From: Solirubrobacterales bacterium
GTDB lineage: Bacteria > Actinomycetota > Thermoleophilia > Solirubrobacterales > Solirubrobacteraceae
Assembly (NCBI GenBank): GCA_003244205.1
Contig: QHBW01000098.1
Location: 19,569 to 83,568 of the forward strand
DNA: 64,000 nt
Reading direction: 5' to 3'
This document shows, piece after piece, positions 42,276-53,620 of the stretch. The translations under genes and the position numbers were made by a program. The notes beneath the pieces are model-generated. The model was not told the origin of the DNA. It did no database searches and saw only the letters and a program-made list of their open reading frames with translations. Each line of letters starts with the position of its first letter. Within the stretch, counting starts at the first letter, position 1.

Positions 42276-44108
42276 CTACGCAACCGGCTCGCTTTCAGGC
42301 CGCCGCGGCTGCTCTGCGGCGTCAGCTCTGCGCGGGGAGCGGGTCGGTGCCAGCAGGATCAAGGCGGCGGCGGCGAGGGCTCCCGCCGCGGCCCCGAGGA
42401 CCAATCCTCGGGGTGCGCTGAGCCCCAGTGCTCGATCCAGCGCGCTCGTGCTCGCCACCATCGCAACGGCCCAGACCAGCGCTCCGGCGATCACCCCGGC
42501 GATCGATCGACGGCAGATCAGCAGCGGCATGATCGCGGCGCCTGCAGCCCACACGAGCCCCACCGCGAGCCTGCCAGACGCCAGCAGTGGCCACAACGCG
42601 TGCGCGATCGCGTCAGTCGCCGACGCCCCCCAGCGCGCCTCGGGACGCGCTGCCGCGGGCGGCCCGAAGGCGAGCGTGCGCCCCGAGAGGAGCTCGGCCA
42701 GCGCGAGCCACCACCACGAGAGCGCGGCGACCGCCGCGCGTTGCCACCAGCCACGCAGCGTCGCTGCTGCCGCCGCCGCCCCGGCGGCGACCCCCAGCGC
42801 GCCGGCGAGCGGACCCGCAAGGGCGAGCGACCACGCAACCCCCGTCCGGGCAAGCAGCAAGGGGGCCATCAGCAGGCCCGCCGCGAGGACCGTTGCCTGG
42901 CCGCCGTGCCCAGGATCGGCGAATGCCAGCCACCCGACCGCGCCTGCCGCTGCGGCCAACCAGGCCACGCGCGGGGCGAGCGCGAGGGCGAGCGCGACGG
43001 CGATCAGCGCTGTCGTGGCGGCCAGCGGGGGGCGCGGGTCGGCGAAGACGAACAGCGCCGCTGCCAGGGCCGCGCCGGCGGTGGCGGCGATGACGCGCGC
43101 GCCGAAGCCGGCTTGACGCCGCGTCAAGGCCCGCTCCACTGGGCTCGGCGCGACGATGCCGCCCTCGTCGGCGAGCTCGGCGATCGTCTCGATCAGCGCC
43201 TCGTGCAGGTCCGCGATCGACCCGCGACGGTCGGGCTCGGGCGCGAGTGCGCGGTCGATCGCGGCGCTCAGCGGGATCGGAAGCCCACGACGCTGGCGGC
43301 GCAGTGAGGGGATCGGTGCGCCCAGGCGCCGTAGGCTCGCGGCCGGGCTGCTCGCGCGCACCGGATGCTCGCCGGCGAGTGCCTCGTAGAGCACGAGGCT
43401 GAGCGAGTAGAGATCTGCGCGCGCGTCGACCTCGCGACCTTCGGCCTGCTCGGGGGCCATGTAGGCGAGCGTCCCGAGCACGTCGCCGGTGAGCGTGAGC
43501 GGGTCGTCGCCGACGAGCTGGGCGACGCCGAAGTCCGTCAGCTTTGCCGGCGCCGGGCCATCTGTGGCGTCGGGGATGAGGACGTTCTGGGGCTTGACGT
43601 CGCGGTGCACGACGCCGTGAGCATGGGCGTGCTCGAGCGCTTCACAGAGCGCGATTCCGATGCGTGCAACGTCGCGATCGGAGAGTGCGCCCTCGCGCTC
43701 GAGTGCGGCCAGCGTGCGTCCCGCCACCAATTCGGAGACCAGGTAGGCATCGGCGCCCTCAAACCAGGCCTCGTAGAGGACGACGACAGCGGGGTGATTG
43801 AGGCGCGCCGCTGCGGCGGCTTCGCGCGCGGCGCGCTTGGCGCGGTCGCCCGGGGCTCCGGCGCCGGGGATGACCTTCAGCGCAACGGGGCGCCCGAGCC
43901 GCTCGTCACGGGCCTGCCAGACCTCGCCGAAGCCCCCAGCACCGAGTCGGTGCTCGATCCGGTAGCGGTCGAGCACCAGCGCACCTGCGCTGGGAGCGCG
44001 GGCCGCAGAGGGGGCGTGTGCCAGCGCGTAGCGGGATTGCGGCGCCCCGCGCGGCGCGGTTCTGCTCGTGTGCACGCTCCAGCGAGGTTCGTCGTTGGTG
44101 GCAGGCAC
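42276..44108 (-). CDS. Ser/Thr protein kinase with polytopic membrane C-terminus
   Basis: From GTG 44108 the protein is about 610 residues. The kinase domain at about 45-300 shows LGAGGFGEVW, VALKVI, HRDVKPQN, DFGVAQL and APEQAEG. It is followed not by a sensor domain but by about eight or nine hydrophobic helices (for example ALALAPRVAWLAAAAGAVG) with short loops, up to a basic tail. Polytopic kinases of this sort are uncommon. It takes the PknA position at the head of the growth/division operon. The start is uncertain: TTG 44135 and a later GTG in VHTSRTAP are also possible, since about 45 residues precede the kinase core. Confidence 0.85.
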   Translation of the reverse strand: MPATNDEPRWSVHTSRTAPRGAPQSRYALAHAPSAARAPSAGALVLDRYRIEHRLGAGGFGEVWQARDERLGRPVALKVIPGAGAPGDRAKRAAREAAAAARLNHPAVVVLYEAWFEGADAYLVSELVAGRTLAALEREGALSDRDVARIGIALCEALEHAHAHGVVHRDVKPQNVLIPDATDGPAPAKLTDFGVAQLVGDDPLTLTGDVLGTLAYMAPEQAEGREVDARADLYSLSLVLYEALAGEHPVRASSPAASLRRLGAPIPSLRRQRRGLPIPLSAAIDRALAPEPDRRGSIADLHEALIETIAELADEGGIVAPSPVERALTRRQAGFGARVIAATAGAALAAALFVFADPRPPLAATTALIAVALALALAPRVAWLAAAAGAVGWLAFADPGHGGQATVLAAGLLMAPLLLARTGVAWSLALAGPLAGALGVAAGAAAAAATLRGWWQRAAVAALSWWWLALAELLSGRTLAFGPPAAARPEARWGASATDAIAHALWPLLASGRLAVGLVWAAGAAIMPLLICRRSIAGVIAGALVWAVAMVASTSALDRALGLSAPRGLVLGAAAGALAAAALILLAPTRSPRRADAAEQPRRPESEPVA

Positions 44109-44213
44109 CCTGCCGCAGAGGGCGAATGACAGCAATCAAATGCACGCGTGCGTGCGCACCCGTCCCGGCGCGCCGGTCATACTGGCCGCCGGGTCCAGCC
44201 AAGGAGCGAACGT

Positions 44214-45353
44214 TTGTCGTTCTTCGATGAGGGAGACGAGCCCCTAACGGAGGCACGTCCGCGGCGCACGCCGGGCCGCGGTGCGCCCCGCAGGACATCG
44301 GGCCGCGCCGGCGGAAGCCGGGGCGGCGGCGCCGACCCCGACGCCCTGCGCAATCGCCGGCTGGCCGCCATGGCTGTGGCGCTCGTCGTGATCATCCTGC
44401 TGATCATCGGGATCAAGAGCTGCGTCGACAGTGCCAACCGCAACGCGCTGCGCAGCTACGCGGAATCGGTCACCACGATCAGCCAGGACTCCCAGAGCCA
44501 GGTTTCGCAGCCGTTCTTCGGGGTGCTCACCAGCGGGGCGCAGCCGATCGAGCTCGCCAGCAAGGCCGACGATGTGCGCGCCAGTGCCGACGTTCTCGTC
44601 AAGCGCGCCGAAGCGCTCTCGCCGCCGGGGTCCCTCGCCGAGGCGCAGCGCGACCTGGTGCTGACGCTGGTGCTGCGGCGAGACGCGATTGCCCGCATCG
44701 CCAGCAAGCTCACCTCGGCGCTCTCCGACCAGGGGAGCTCGACCTCGGTCAACCAGATCAGCGGTCAGATGGAGGTCTTCCTTGCCTCGGACGTGATCTT
44801 CTCCCAACGCGTCGTTCCCCTGATCAGCCAGGCGCTGAGCAACGGGGGCTTGAGCAGCGTGCCGGCGCCCGATCCCAATGCCCGCTTCCTCAACGACCTC
44901 GGCTGGCTACAGCCCAACACGGTTGCCACGCGGCTCTCGGCACCGGTCGGGGCGACACCCGGCGTACCGCCGGGCGGAATCGCCCCTGGAACCCACGGTC
45001 ATGCCTTGACCTCCACCGCGATCGCCGGGGTGACGCTCCAGAGCGGCCAGGCCAATCGCATCCCGCTCGCGCCAGGCCTTGCGTTCACCGTGACGTTCCG
45101 AAACGACGGCACCAACAACGAGCGAAACGTCGGCGTGACCGTCACGATCACCGGCGCCGGCGGCGCGCCTGTCACGCTCCACTCGGTGGTTCCGCAGACC
45201 GTGGTCGGCCAGTCGGCCACGGCTAGCCTGCCGCTTGCCAACCCACCGCCGTCAGGTACGCCGGTGACGATCAAGACGAGCATCCAGCCCGTCCCCGGCG
45301 AGAAGACCTTCACCCACAACAGCGCCACCTACCAAGCGATCTTCCAGAAGTAG
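44214..45353 (+). CDS. Membrane-anchored protein of unknown function
   Basis: The 379-residue protein has a basic, Gly/Arg-rich cytoplasmic N-terminus, one membrane helix (AAMAVALVVIILLIIGI) and an external region. The first external part is helical with SYAESVTTISQDSQSQVSQ. The second is a beta-rich domain with FTVTFRNDGTNNERNVGVTV, like a CARDB/Ig-type fold. I do not recognise a named family. TTG 44214 was chosen because AAGGAG lies at 44200-44206 with proper spacing; an upstream in-frame ATG would lack one. It is divergent from the kinase gene, so a shared regulatory region of about 100 bp separates cell-wall genes on both sides. Confidence 0.75.
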   Translation: MSFFDEGDEPLTEARPRRTPGRGAPRRTSGRAGGSRGGGADPDALRNRRLAAMAVALVVIILLIIGIKSCVDSANRNALRSYAESVTTISQDSQSQVSQPFFGVLTSGAQPIELASKADDVRASADVLVKRAEALSPPGSLAEAQRDLVLTLVLRRDAIARIASKLTSALSDQGSSTSVNQISGQMEVFLASDVIFSQRVVPLISQALSNGGLSSVPAPDPNARFLNDLGWLQPNTVATRLSAPVGATPGVPPGGIAPGTHGHALTSTAIAGVTLQSGQANRIPLAPGLAFTVTFRNDGTNNERNVGVTVTITGAGGAPVTLHSVVPQTVVGQSATASLPLANPPPSGTPVTIKTSIQPVPGEKTFTHNSATYQAIFQK

Positions 45354-45417
45354 CGCGGTAGGCGTGGGGGCGCCCGACGGCGAGGGCGCCGTGGTGGTCG
45401 GGGCCGCCCGACCGCAT

Positions 45418-45423
45418 TAGACT
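45418..45423 (+). promoter_or_regulatory. Candidate -10 box (TAGACT) for the DUF4446 gene
   Basis: TAGACT ends 6 nt before GTG 45430. The same hexamer and gap occur upstream of 24091 on the other strand. Confidence 0.45.
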
Positions 45424-45429
45424 CGACGC

Positions 45430-45948
45430 GTGGACAAGCTGAGCGGAACCGTGGGGATCGTCGCGCTCGCGGCGGTCGGCCTTGCGGCATGCGCGCTGAT
45501 CGTCTGTGTCGCGCTGGCGGTGCGCTTGGCGCGCGTGCGCTCCGCGCAGCGGGCGGTCATGGGCGAGCACGGCGCTGGCGACCTCGTCGCTCACGCAGCG
45601 CGCCTCTCGGATGCCTTCGACGATCTGCGCGTGTTCGTCGACCAGAGGGCGCAGGGTCTCGACGAGCGCCTCGCCGTGGCCGAGACCAGGCTCGATGGCG
45701 CGATCGCCCATCGCGCGCTCGTGCGCTACGACGCCTACGGCGAGATGTCGGGTCGCCAGTCGACGTCGCTTGCGCTGCTCGATGCCCGGCGCTCGGGCGT
45801 CGTGGTCTCCTCGATCCACCATCGCGAGCAGGCGCGTCTCTACGTGAAGATCCTGCGCGAGGGTCATGCCGAGCTGGAGCTCGCGCCCGAGGAAGCCGAG
45901 GCTGTCGCCGCAGCTCTTGCGGGGAGCGCACCGCAGCCTGCCGCCTGA
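45430..45948 (+). CDS. DUF4446 family protein
   Basis: The 172-residue protein has an N-terminal membrane helix (VGIVALAAVGLAACALIVCV) and a charged helical, probably coiled-coil, middle (RLSDAFDDLRVFVDQRAQGL). The C-terminal signature is VRYDAYGEMSGRQSTSLALL followed by SSIHHREQARLYVK. This is the DUF4446 pattern, common near the origin in Gram-positive bacteria. The molecular role is unknown. The membrane helix and coiled coil suggest a scaffold facing the cytoplasm. GTG 45430 follows a leaderless-type -10 box. Confidence 0.85.
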   Translation: MDKLSGTVGIVALAAVGLAACALIVCVALAVRLARVRSAQRAVMGEHGAGDLVAHAARLSDAFDDLRVFVDQRAQGLDERLAVAETRLDGAIAHRALVRYDAYGEMSGRQSTSLALLDARRSGVVVSSIHHREQARLYVKILREGHAELELAPEEAEAVAAALAGSAPQPAA

Positions 45949-46036
45949 CGCGCGGGTGCTGCTGTCGATGAGGGGCGTGGAGGCGACGCGGGGAGCGCGG
46001 CAATCGATGCGGGGGCGGTGCCCGAGCGACCGCTAT

Positions 46037-46146
46037 GAGGGCGCCCAACTGGTCGGCAGCGGGCGCCCCGCGGTCGCTAGGCAGACGTCCCGCGGTCGCT
46101 AGGCAGGCGTCCCGCGGTCGTTAGGCGAGCGCCCAAGTGGTCGCTA
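46037..46146. repeat. Tandem array of five 20-24-bp units
   Basis: Units run at about 46037-46060, 46061-46080, 46081-46102, 46103-46124 and 46125-46146. The three last are 22 bp each with the core CGTCCCGCGGTCGCTAGGCA or variants. An inverted partial copy (GAGCGACCGCTA) lies at 46024-46035. The last unit abuts TATTCT (46145-46150), a possible -10 for the HNH gene. There are no unique spacers, so it is not CRISPR. Confidence 0.75.
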
Positions 46147-46164
46147 TTCTCTGGCGCGCCCAGG

Positions 46165-46740
46165 ATGGAGACGCAAGTACCACCAGCCCCAGCGTCGTTC
46201 GCGCCGCCAGACGAGCACCGGCGGCGCGGACGTGACTGTGGCCGAGTGCTCGTCCTCAATGCCACGTTTGAGCCCATCAACGTGTGCACCGTCCGCCGCG
46301 CGACGGTGCTGCTGCTGAAGGAGAAGGCGGAGCTTGTCGAGCGTTCGAGCTGGCTGTTGCGCGCCGAGAGCATGACCCTCCCGAAGCCGATCGTGATCCG
46401 CCTGATCACCTACGTCCGCGTCCCGCGCGACACCCACCGGCGCAAGATCACTCGCCGCGCCGTGTTCGCGCGCGATCGCTGGACCTGCCAGTACTGCGGC
46501 TCACGCTCGAGCCTCACGGTGGACCACGTCGTCCCCCGATCCAAGGGTGGCGGCTCGAGCTGGGACAACATCGTCGCGTCCTGCGCGCCCTGCAACCGGC
46601 GCAAGGGAGATCGGCTCCTGCGCCAGGTGAACATGCGCCTGCGCCACGCACCGCGTACGCCACGCCCAGAGGTCTTCATCCACGTCGCCAGCCCGTCGAT
46701 CCCGACGGCATGGCGCCAGTACCTTCCCGAGGCGGCGTAG
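46165..46740 (+). CDS. HNH endonuclease family protein
   Basis: The 191-residue protein starts its conserved part with RVLVLNATFEPINVCTVRRA. It contains a C-terminal HNH/treble-clef domain: WTCQYCGSRSSLTVDHVVPR, then SSWDNIVASCAPCNRRKGD. Two CxxC zinc pairs (CQYC and CAPC), the catalytic His of DHVVP, and the Asn of WDNIV are all present. This group is widespread as single chromosomal copies in actinobacteria and cyanobacteria. Its role is not established; DNA repair or nicking is plausible. No mobile element is adjacent. The ATG start has only a weak upstream Shine-Dalgarno sequence. Confidence 0.88.
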   Translation: METQVPPAPASFAPPDEHRRRGRDCGRVLVLNATFEPINVCTVRRATVLLLKEKAELVERSSWLLRAESMTLPKPIVIRLITYVRVPRDTHRRKITRRAVFARDRWTCQYCGSRSSLTVDHVVPRSKGGGSSWDNIVASCAPCNRRKGDRLLRQVNMRLRHAPRTPRPEVFIHVASPSIPTAWRQYLPEAA

Positions 46741-47030
46741 CGCGCCCCCACAACGACCGAGGACGCCCTCGCGGACGCCCTCGGCGCTACTTCGGCTGAT
46801 ACGACATCGCCGGCGGCCTTACAACGCGCCGGGGGGACCAGCTCCGGCGCCGCCAGCGGTGGTGTCTCGGTGTGGATTCCGCCAAGCGGATCAGCCGACG
46901 GCCTTAGCGGCCGGACACCTCCAGGGTCCCGAACAGACTGTCACTCAATTTGCGGACCACCTCCTTTCCCTGGTCGGCGCAGATTAGCGCACCGCGGCGA
47001 TGGCCAGGCGAGCTGTTTGTCGGTTTCGAT
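46741..47030. other. Convergent intergenic region, no gene seen
   Basis: It lies between the 3' ends of the HNH gene and the secreted-protein gene. It contains the direct repeat GGACGCCCTCG (46761-46771 and 46773-46783) and a short hairpin TCCGC-CAA-GCGGA (46878-46890). No T-tract follows, and no tRNA, riboswitch or plausible ORF is recognised. It probably holds the terminators of both flanking genes. Confidence 0.5.
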
Positions 47031-47879
47031 TCAGCCCTGCGTCAGGGTCCCGCCGATCACGCACGCGGCACCCTGGACGGCGACGCCGCTGAACGCGGAG
47101 CCCGACAGCAGCGTCCCATCGGGGCCGACGATCTGGACGCGACTGGAGCTGAATGCGGGCGTCGCTGGCGGACTCGAGGTGCTGCTGAGGTTGGCAAGCG
47201 TGGCGGCCGCCAGGCTCGGCACCGCGGCGGCGGGGACCGTGGCCGTGTAGCTCGCACCAGCCGCGGTTGAGCTGAACCTCACCGCGGCTATCAGGTCGGC
47301 GCCGCTCACGCTGCAGCTGCCGGACACGGCGATGTCACCAACCGTGAAGAGGGGCAGCGCCTGCCCGGCGGTCAGCTTCACCAGGCCGAGCTTGTGGACC
47401 GAGCTGCTCGCGACGAAGTCGCTGGCGTGCTTGCCGTCGACCATGTCGGAGTTCAGGCCGCTGGCGACCGCGTGGGCGTTGGTCGTGAACGGGGCCACCG
47501 TGTTGGACGTGGCCGTCCCGGTTGGGTCGACGTCGATGAAGCCCGCCGACTGCCCGCGCGTGCGGAACTCGAAGGCCAAGCCAGACTTGAGGTTGAAGCC
47601 GTAGACGCACGGACGCGTCCCGGCCGGTGCCCGGCACCCGTACGCGGCGCTACCCCCGCTGCTCTCGTTGAAGTTGGACTGGCGCGTGGCCCATGTGGGC
47701 GTGTTGCCGAGGATCTGAGTCTCGGTGGTGGCGCTGGAGCTCAGGCCGGCGCGCACGATCTGGCCGGTGGCACCGACGGCGAACGGCGCCACCGCGAAGG
47801 CAATGACCACGCCGGCGAGCAGGACGAGCCTGCTGCGAGCCACCTTGGCGCTGCGAAGACGGCGAAGCTGCTTGAGCAT
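47031..47879 (-). CDS. Secreted protein of unknown function
   Basis: The 282-residue protein has a typical signal peptide: a basic start with KQLRRLRSAKVARSR, the hydrophobic core LVLLAGVVIAFAVAPF and a cleavage-like AVGA. The mature part is rich in Ser, Thr, Ala and Gly and probably beta-structured. It contains four cysteines, including CRAPAGTRPC, which can form disulfides. NSDMVDGKHASDF resembles a short motif seen in actinobacterial and phage tail-fibre-like proteins. The function is unknown. ATG 47879 has a good Shine-Dalgarno (GGAGGAG on the minus strand). It sits downstream of gyrA with a strong hairpin between them. Confidence 0.8.
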   Translation of the reverse strand: MLKQLRRLRSAKVARSRLVLLAGVVIAFAVAPFAVGATGQIVRAGLSSSATTETQILGNTPTWATRQSNFNESSGGSAAYGCRAPAGTRPCVYGFNLKSGLAFEFRTRGQSAGFIDVDPTGTATSNTVAPFTTNAHAVASGLNSDMVDGKHASDFVASSSVHKLGLVKLTAGQALPLFTVGDIAVSGSCSVSGADLIAAVRFSSTAAGASYTATVPAAAVPSLAAATLANLSSTSSPPATPAFSSSRVQIVGPDGTLLSGSAFSGVAVQGAACVIGGTLTQG

Positions 47880-47916
47880 TTGGGATGTCTCCTCCCGCTC
47901 GAGTTGAATGACCACC

Positions 47917-47960
47917 CCCTGGTGGCTCCTCGGAGGTGGAACCCGGGACAGCCACCAGGG
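47917..47960 (-). terminator. Strong hairpin between gyrA and the secreted-protein gene
   Basis: CCCTGGTGGCT (47917-47927) and AGCCACCAGGG (47950-47960) form a perfect 11-bp stem with a 22-nt loop. It lies 78 nt beyond the gyrA stop and 38 nt before ATG 47879. No U-tract follows, so it may be a Rho-assisted terminator, an mRNA 3' stabiliser or a leader structure. Confidence 0.45.
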
Positions 47961-48038
47961 TTGCGGTGACAGCGCGCGCCACAACAATCCTTGCCCGCCT
48001 CCCCGGCGCGCTCCCCGGAGCTGGTTCGAGAGCTCGAG

Positions 48039-50669
48039 CTAGACGCCCGGTGCGTCGCCGTCGCCGGCGCCAGCGCCGTTCCCGTCCCCGTTCGGGTCCC
48101 GGTCCCCGTCCCCGTCCCCGCGCTCATCGACGCGATCCGCGTTGTCCGCGTCCGCGCCAGAGCCGTTGCCCGCGACCCCCGGCACCGCCGCATCGTCGAT
48201 AACGGGAGCCCCGGTCTCAGCCTCGCTGTCCATCACGAGCGCGACCGCGCTGACGACGTCGTCCTCGCGCAGGTTCATCAGGCGCACGCCTTGGGAGGCG
48301 CGGCCATAGCGGTTGATCCCGCGCACCGAGATGCGCTGCACCATCCCGTTCTGGGAGATGAACACAAGCTCTTGGTGCTCGCGCACAACAAGGGCGCCGG
48401 CGAGCGCGCCCTTGCGGTCCGTCAGCGAGATCGTCTTCACCCCCATCGTCCCGCGACCCTTCACCGGGTACTCGGAGATGGCGGTCCGCTTGCCGTAGCC
48501 ATTCTCGGTGACAACGAGCAGCTCTTGGTCGTCGCGGGCGACGTCCATCGCCAGCACCGCGTTGCCCTTGCGCGAGACGTTCATCCCCCGAACGCCCCCT
48601 GTCCCCCGTCCCATCGGCCGCGTTGCCGACTCGTGGAAGCGCGAGGCCTGTCCAGAGCGCGACACCATGATGATGTCGTCGTCGCCAGAGGTCCTGCGCA
48701 CGGCGACGAGCTCATCGTCGCCACGAATGTTGATCGCGATGATGCCGTCGGCCTTGATCGGCGTGTTGTAGGCGCCGAACTCGGTCTTCTTGATCTGGCC
48801 GCGCCGGGTGGCGAACACCAGGTACTTGCCCTCCGCGAAGTCGCGTGTGGACAGCACCGACTGCACGCGTTCCCCCTCACGCAGCGGAAGAAGGTTCACG
48901 AGCGCACGCCCCTTCGCGGTGCGCGAGGCTTCGGGCAGCTCGTAGACCTTCAGCCGGTAGATCTTGCCGCGGTTGGTAAAGAACAGCAGATAGTCGTGCG
49001 TCGAGCAGATGAAGAGGTGCTCGATGTAGTCGTCGTCCTTGAGATCCATGCCGGCGACCCCGATCCCGCCGCGGTGCTGCATGCGGTAGGTCGCCAGCGG
49101 CAGTGACTTGATGTAGCCGGAGCGTGTGATCGCGATCACCATCTGCTGGTCGGCGATTAGGTCCTCGATGTCGATTTCGTCTTCGGAGTGTGTGATCTCG
49201 GTCCGGCGCTCGTCGCCGTAGCTGGTCGCGATCTCGCGCAGCTCGGTCTTGATCAGCCCCATCACGCGTGACTCGTCGCCGAGGATCTCGCGCAGCTCGC
49301 GGATGCGCTCGACCAGGTCCTCGTACTCCTGCTTGAGCTTGTCGGACTCGAGCGCCGTGAGCTGGGCGAGGCGCAGCTGGAGGATCGCATCGGCCTGTAC
49401 GAGTGTGAGCTCGAAACGGTCGATCAACCCCTGACGAGCGATGTCGCGATCGCGCGATCCACGGATCAGTTCGATCACCTCGTCGAGGTTCTCGATCGCG
49501 ACCAGCAGCCCCTGGAGAATGTGGGCGCGCTCCTCGGCCTGGCGCAGCTCGAACTTCGTGCGCCGGACGATCACCTCGCGCTGGTGACGCACGTAGTGAC
49601 CGATGACGTCGCGCAGGGGAAGCGTGCGCGGCACGTTGTCGACCAGCGCGACCATGTTCACGCCGAAGGTCGCCTGCAGCGCGGTGTGCTTGTAGAGCTT
49701 GTTGAGCACCACCTTCGGGATCGCGTCGCGCTTGAGCGTGATGACGATCCGCATCCCGAGCTTGTTGGACTGATCCTCGAGGTCGGCGACCTCGGAGATG
49801 CGCTTCTCGCGCACGAGCTCGGCGATCTTGAGGATGACGCCGCCCTCACCGCCCTTCTTGACCATGTACGGCAGCTCAGTGACGATGATCGCCTCGCGGC
49901 CGTGTGGGAGTGACTCGGTGTGCGCCCGCGCCTGGACGCGGATGCGTCCGCGTCCCGTCTCGTAGGCATCGCGGATCCCCGACATCCCGAGGATCGTCCC
50001 GCCGGTGGGGAAGTCCGGTCCGCGCAGATGGCGCATCAGCCCGGCCGTGTCGATCTCCGGATTCTCGATATAGGCGATCGTGGCCGCGACCGTCTCGCGC
50101 AGGTTGTGGGGCGGGATGTTCGTCGCCATACCGACGGCGATCCCCGACGCTCCGTTGACCAGCAGGTTGGGGAAACGCGCCGGTAGCACCAGCGGCTCTT
50201 GCTTGCGCCCGTCGTAGTTGGCCTGGAAGTCGACGGTGTCGGAGTCGATGTCGCGCAGCAGCTCGGTCGCCAGACGCGACAGGCGCGCCTCTGTGTAGCG
50301 CATCGCGGCTGCGGGGTCGTCATCGAGTGAGCCGAAGTTTCCCTGACCGTCGGCGAGCATCCCGCGCATCGAGAAGTCCTGCGCGAGCCGCACGAGCGTG
50401 TCGTAGATCGACGCGTCGCCGTGAGGGTGATAGTTGCCCATGACGTCGCCGACGATGCGCGAGGACTTGGCGTATCCGCGCGTAGGCCCAAGGCCCATCT
50501 CGCTCATCGAGAAGAGCACGCGGCGATGTACGGGCTTGAGCCCGTCGCGCGCGTCCGGCAGCGCGCGGCCGACGATCACCGACATCGCGTAGTCGAGATA
50601 CGACGAGCGCATCTCCTGCTCGAGCGCGCGCGGTTCGATGTTGCCGCCGGTCAGCTGATCGGTCGCCAT
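48039..50669 (-). CDS. gyrA: DNA gyrase subunit A
   Basis: The 876-residue protein forms the breakage-reunion half of gyrase, which introduces negative supercoils. The catalytic Tyr125 is in [11 protein letters not shown]. The quinolone region reads [11 protein letters not shown], so Ala86 stands at the E. coli Ser83 position, as in Mycobacterium. The C-terminal pinwheel repeats include [13 protein letters not shown], a GyrA box that departs from the usual QRRGGKG. The last 40 residues are a low-complexity tail of Gly, Asp and Asn, encoded by near-tandem GTCCCC-type repeats. ATG 50669 lies 3 nt from the gyrB stop, so gyrB and gyrA are one operon. Confidence 0.97.
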   Translation of the reverse strand: MATDQLTGGNIEPRALEQEMRSSYLDYAMSVIVGRALPDARDGLKPVHRRVLFSMSEMGLGPTRGYAKSSRIVGDVMGNYHPHGDASIYDTLVRLAQDFSMRGMLADGQGNFGSLDDDPAAAMRYTEARLSRLATELLRDIDSDTVDFQANYDGRKQEPLVLPARFPNLLVNGASGIAVGMATNIPPHNLRETVAATIAYIENPEIDTAGLMRHLRGPDFPTGGTILGMSGIRDAYETGRGRIRVQARAHTESLPHGREAIIVTELPYMVKKGGEGGVILKIAELVREKRISEVADLEDQSNKLGMRIVITLKRDAIPKVVLNKLYKHTALQATFGVNMVALVDNVPRTLPLRDVIGHYVRHQREVIVRRTKFELRQAEERAHILQGLLVAIENLDEVIELIRGSRDRDIARQGLIDRFELTLVQADAILQLRLAQLTALESDKLKQEYEDLVERIRELREILGDESRVMGLIKTELREIATSYGDERRTEITHSEDEIDIEDLIADQQMVIAITRSGYIKSLPLATYRMQHRGGIGVAGMDLKDDDYIEHLFICSTHDYLLFFTNRGKIYRLKVYELPEASRTAKGRALVNLLPLREGERVQSVLSTRDFAEGKYLVFATRRGQIKKTEFGAYNTPIKADGIIAINIRGDDELVAVRRTSGDDDIIMVSRSGQASRFHESATRPMGRGTGGVRGMNVSRKGNAVLAMDVARDDQELLVVTENGYGKRTAISEYPVKGRGTMGVKTISLTDRKGALAGALVVREHQELVFISQNGMVQRISVRGINRYGRASQGVRLMNLREDDVVSAVALVMDSEAETGAPVIDDAAVPGVAGNGSGADADNADRVDERGDGDGDRDPNGDGNGAGAGDGDAPGV

Positions 50670-50672
50670 CGT

Positions 50673-53288
<2,616 letters not shown>

Positions 53289-53326
53289 TCAGAAGCTTTT
53301 GTGTGCGCTCCTTCGCGCTCGCGCGA

Positions 53327-53620
53327 TTACCGTTGCACGCGGCAGCGCAATCCGCGCACGCGAGCGGTCCTCAGGCGCGCGTTGAGCGCCTCCGCCAGCG
53401 TTGGCCCAAGCAGTTCGAGCTCCTGGGCCCAGGTCGCCGATTCGCACACCACCGTCACGGTCCCGTCGCGCTCGGAGACGGGGCTCGCGACGCGCGCGAC
53501 CTCCGCCCCCACGGCGTCTCGCCAGACGCGCTGAACCTCGGCGATCAGGCCGGGAGGGGCGAGCCCCGCGGTGAGGCTGTCGAGCGCCGCTGTCAGCGGG
53601 CGCGGTGCGCGCCGGCTCAC
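53327..53620 (-). CDS. dciA: DUF721 / DciA-like protein
   Basis: The 97-residue protein carries the DUF721 core. VQRVWRDAVGAEVARVASPV is followed by DGTVTVVCESATWAQELELL, with the conserved Trp residues and the KH-like fold pattern. DciA is the ancestral replicative-helicase loader or operator in bacteria lacking DnaC/DnaI. Placement next to recF in the origin cluster is typical of actinobacteria. GTG 53620 overlaps the recF stop (GTGA). The product is short compared with other actinobacterial DciA proteins (usually 150 residues or more), lacking an N-terminal extension. The symbol rests on family and context. Confidence 0.8.
   Translation of the reverse strand: MSRRAPRPLTAALDSLTAGLAPPGLIAEVQRVWRDAVGAEVARVASPVSERDGTVTVVCESATWAQELELLGPTLAEALNARLRTARVRGLRCRVQR

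Noticed and set aside
42098..43307. Plus-strand frames opposite the large kinase gene
   Set aside because: Arg/Pro/Ala-rich composition shows them to be antisense shadows of a confidently assigned gene.
46037..46146. Possible CRISPR array
   Set aside because: The 22-bp units are contiguous and diverging, without spacers.
46741..47030. A small-RNA or SRP RNA gene
   Set aside because: The conserved SRP and tmRNA cores are not present, and no T-rich terminator is seen.
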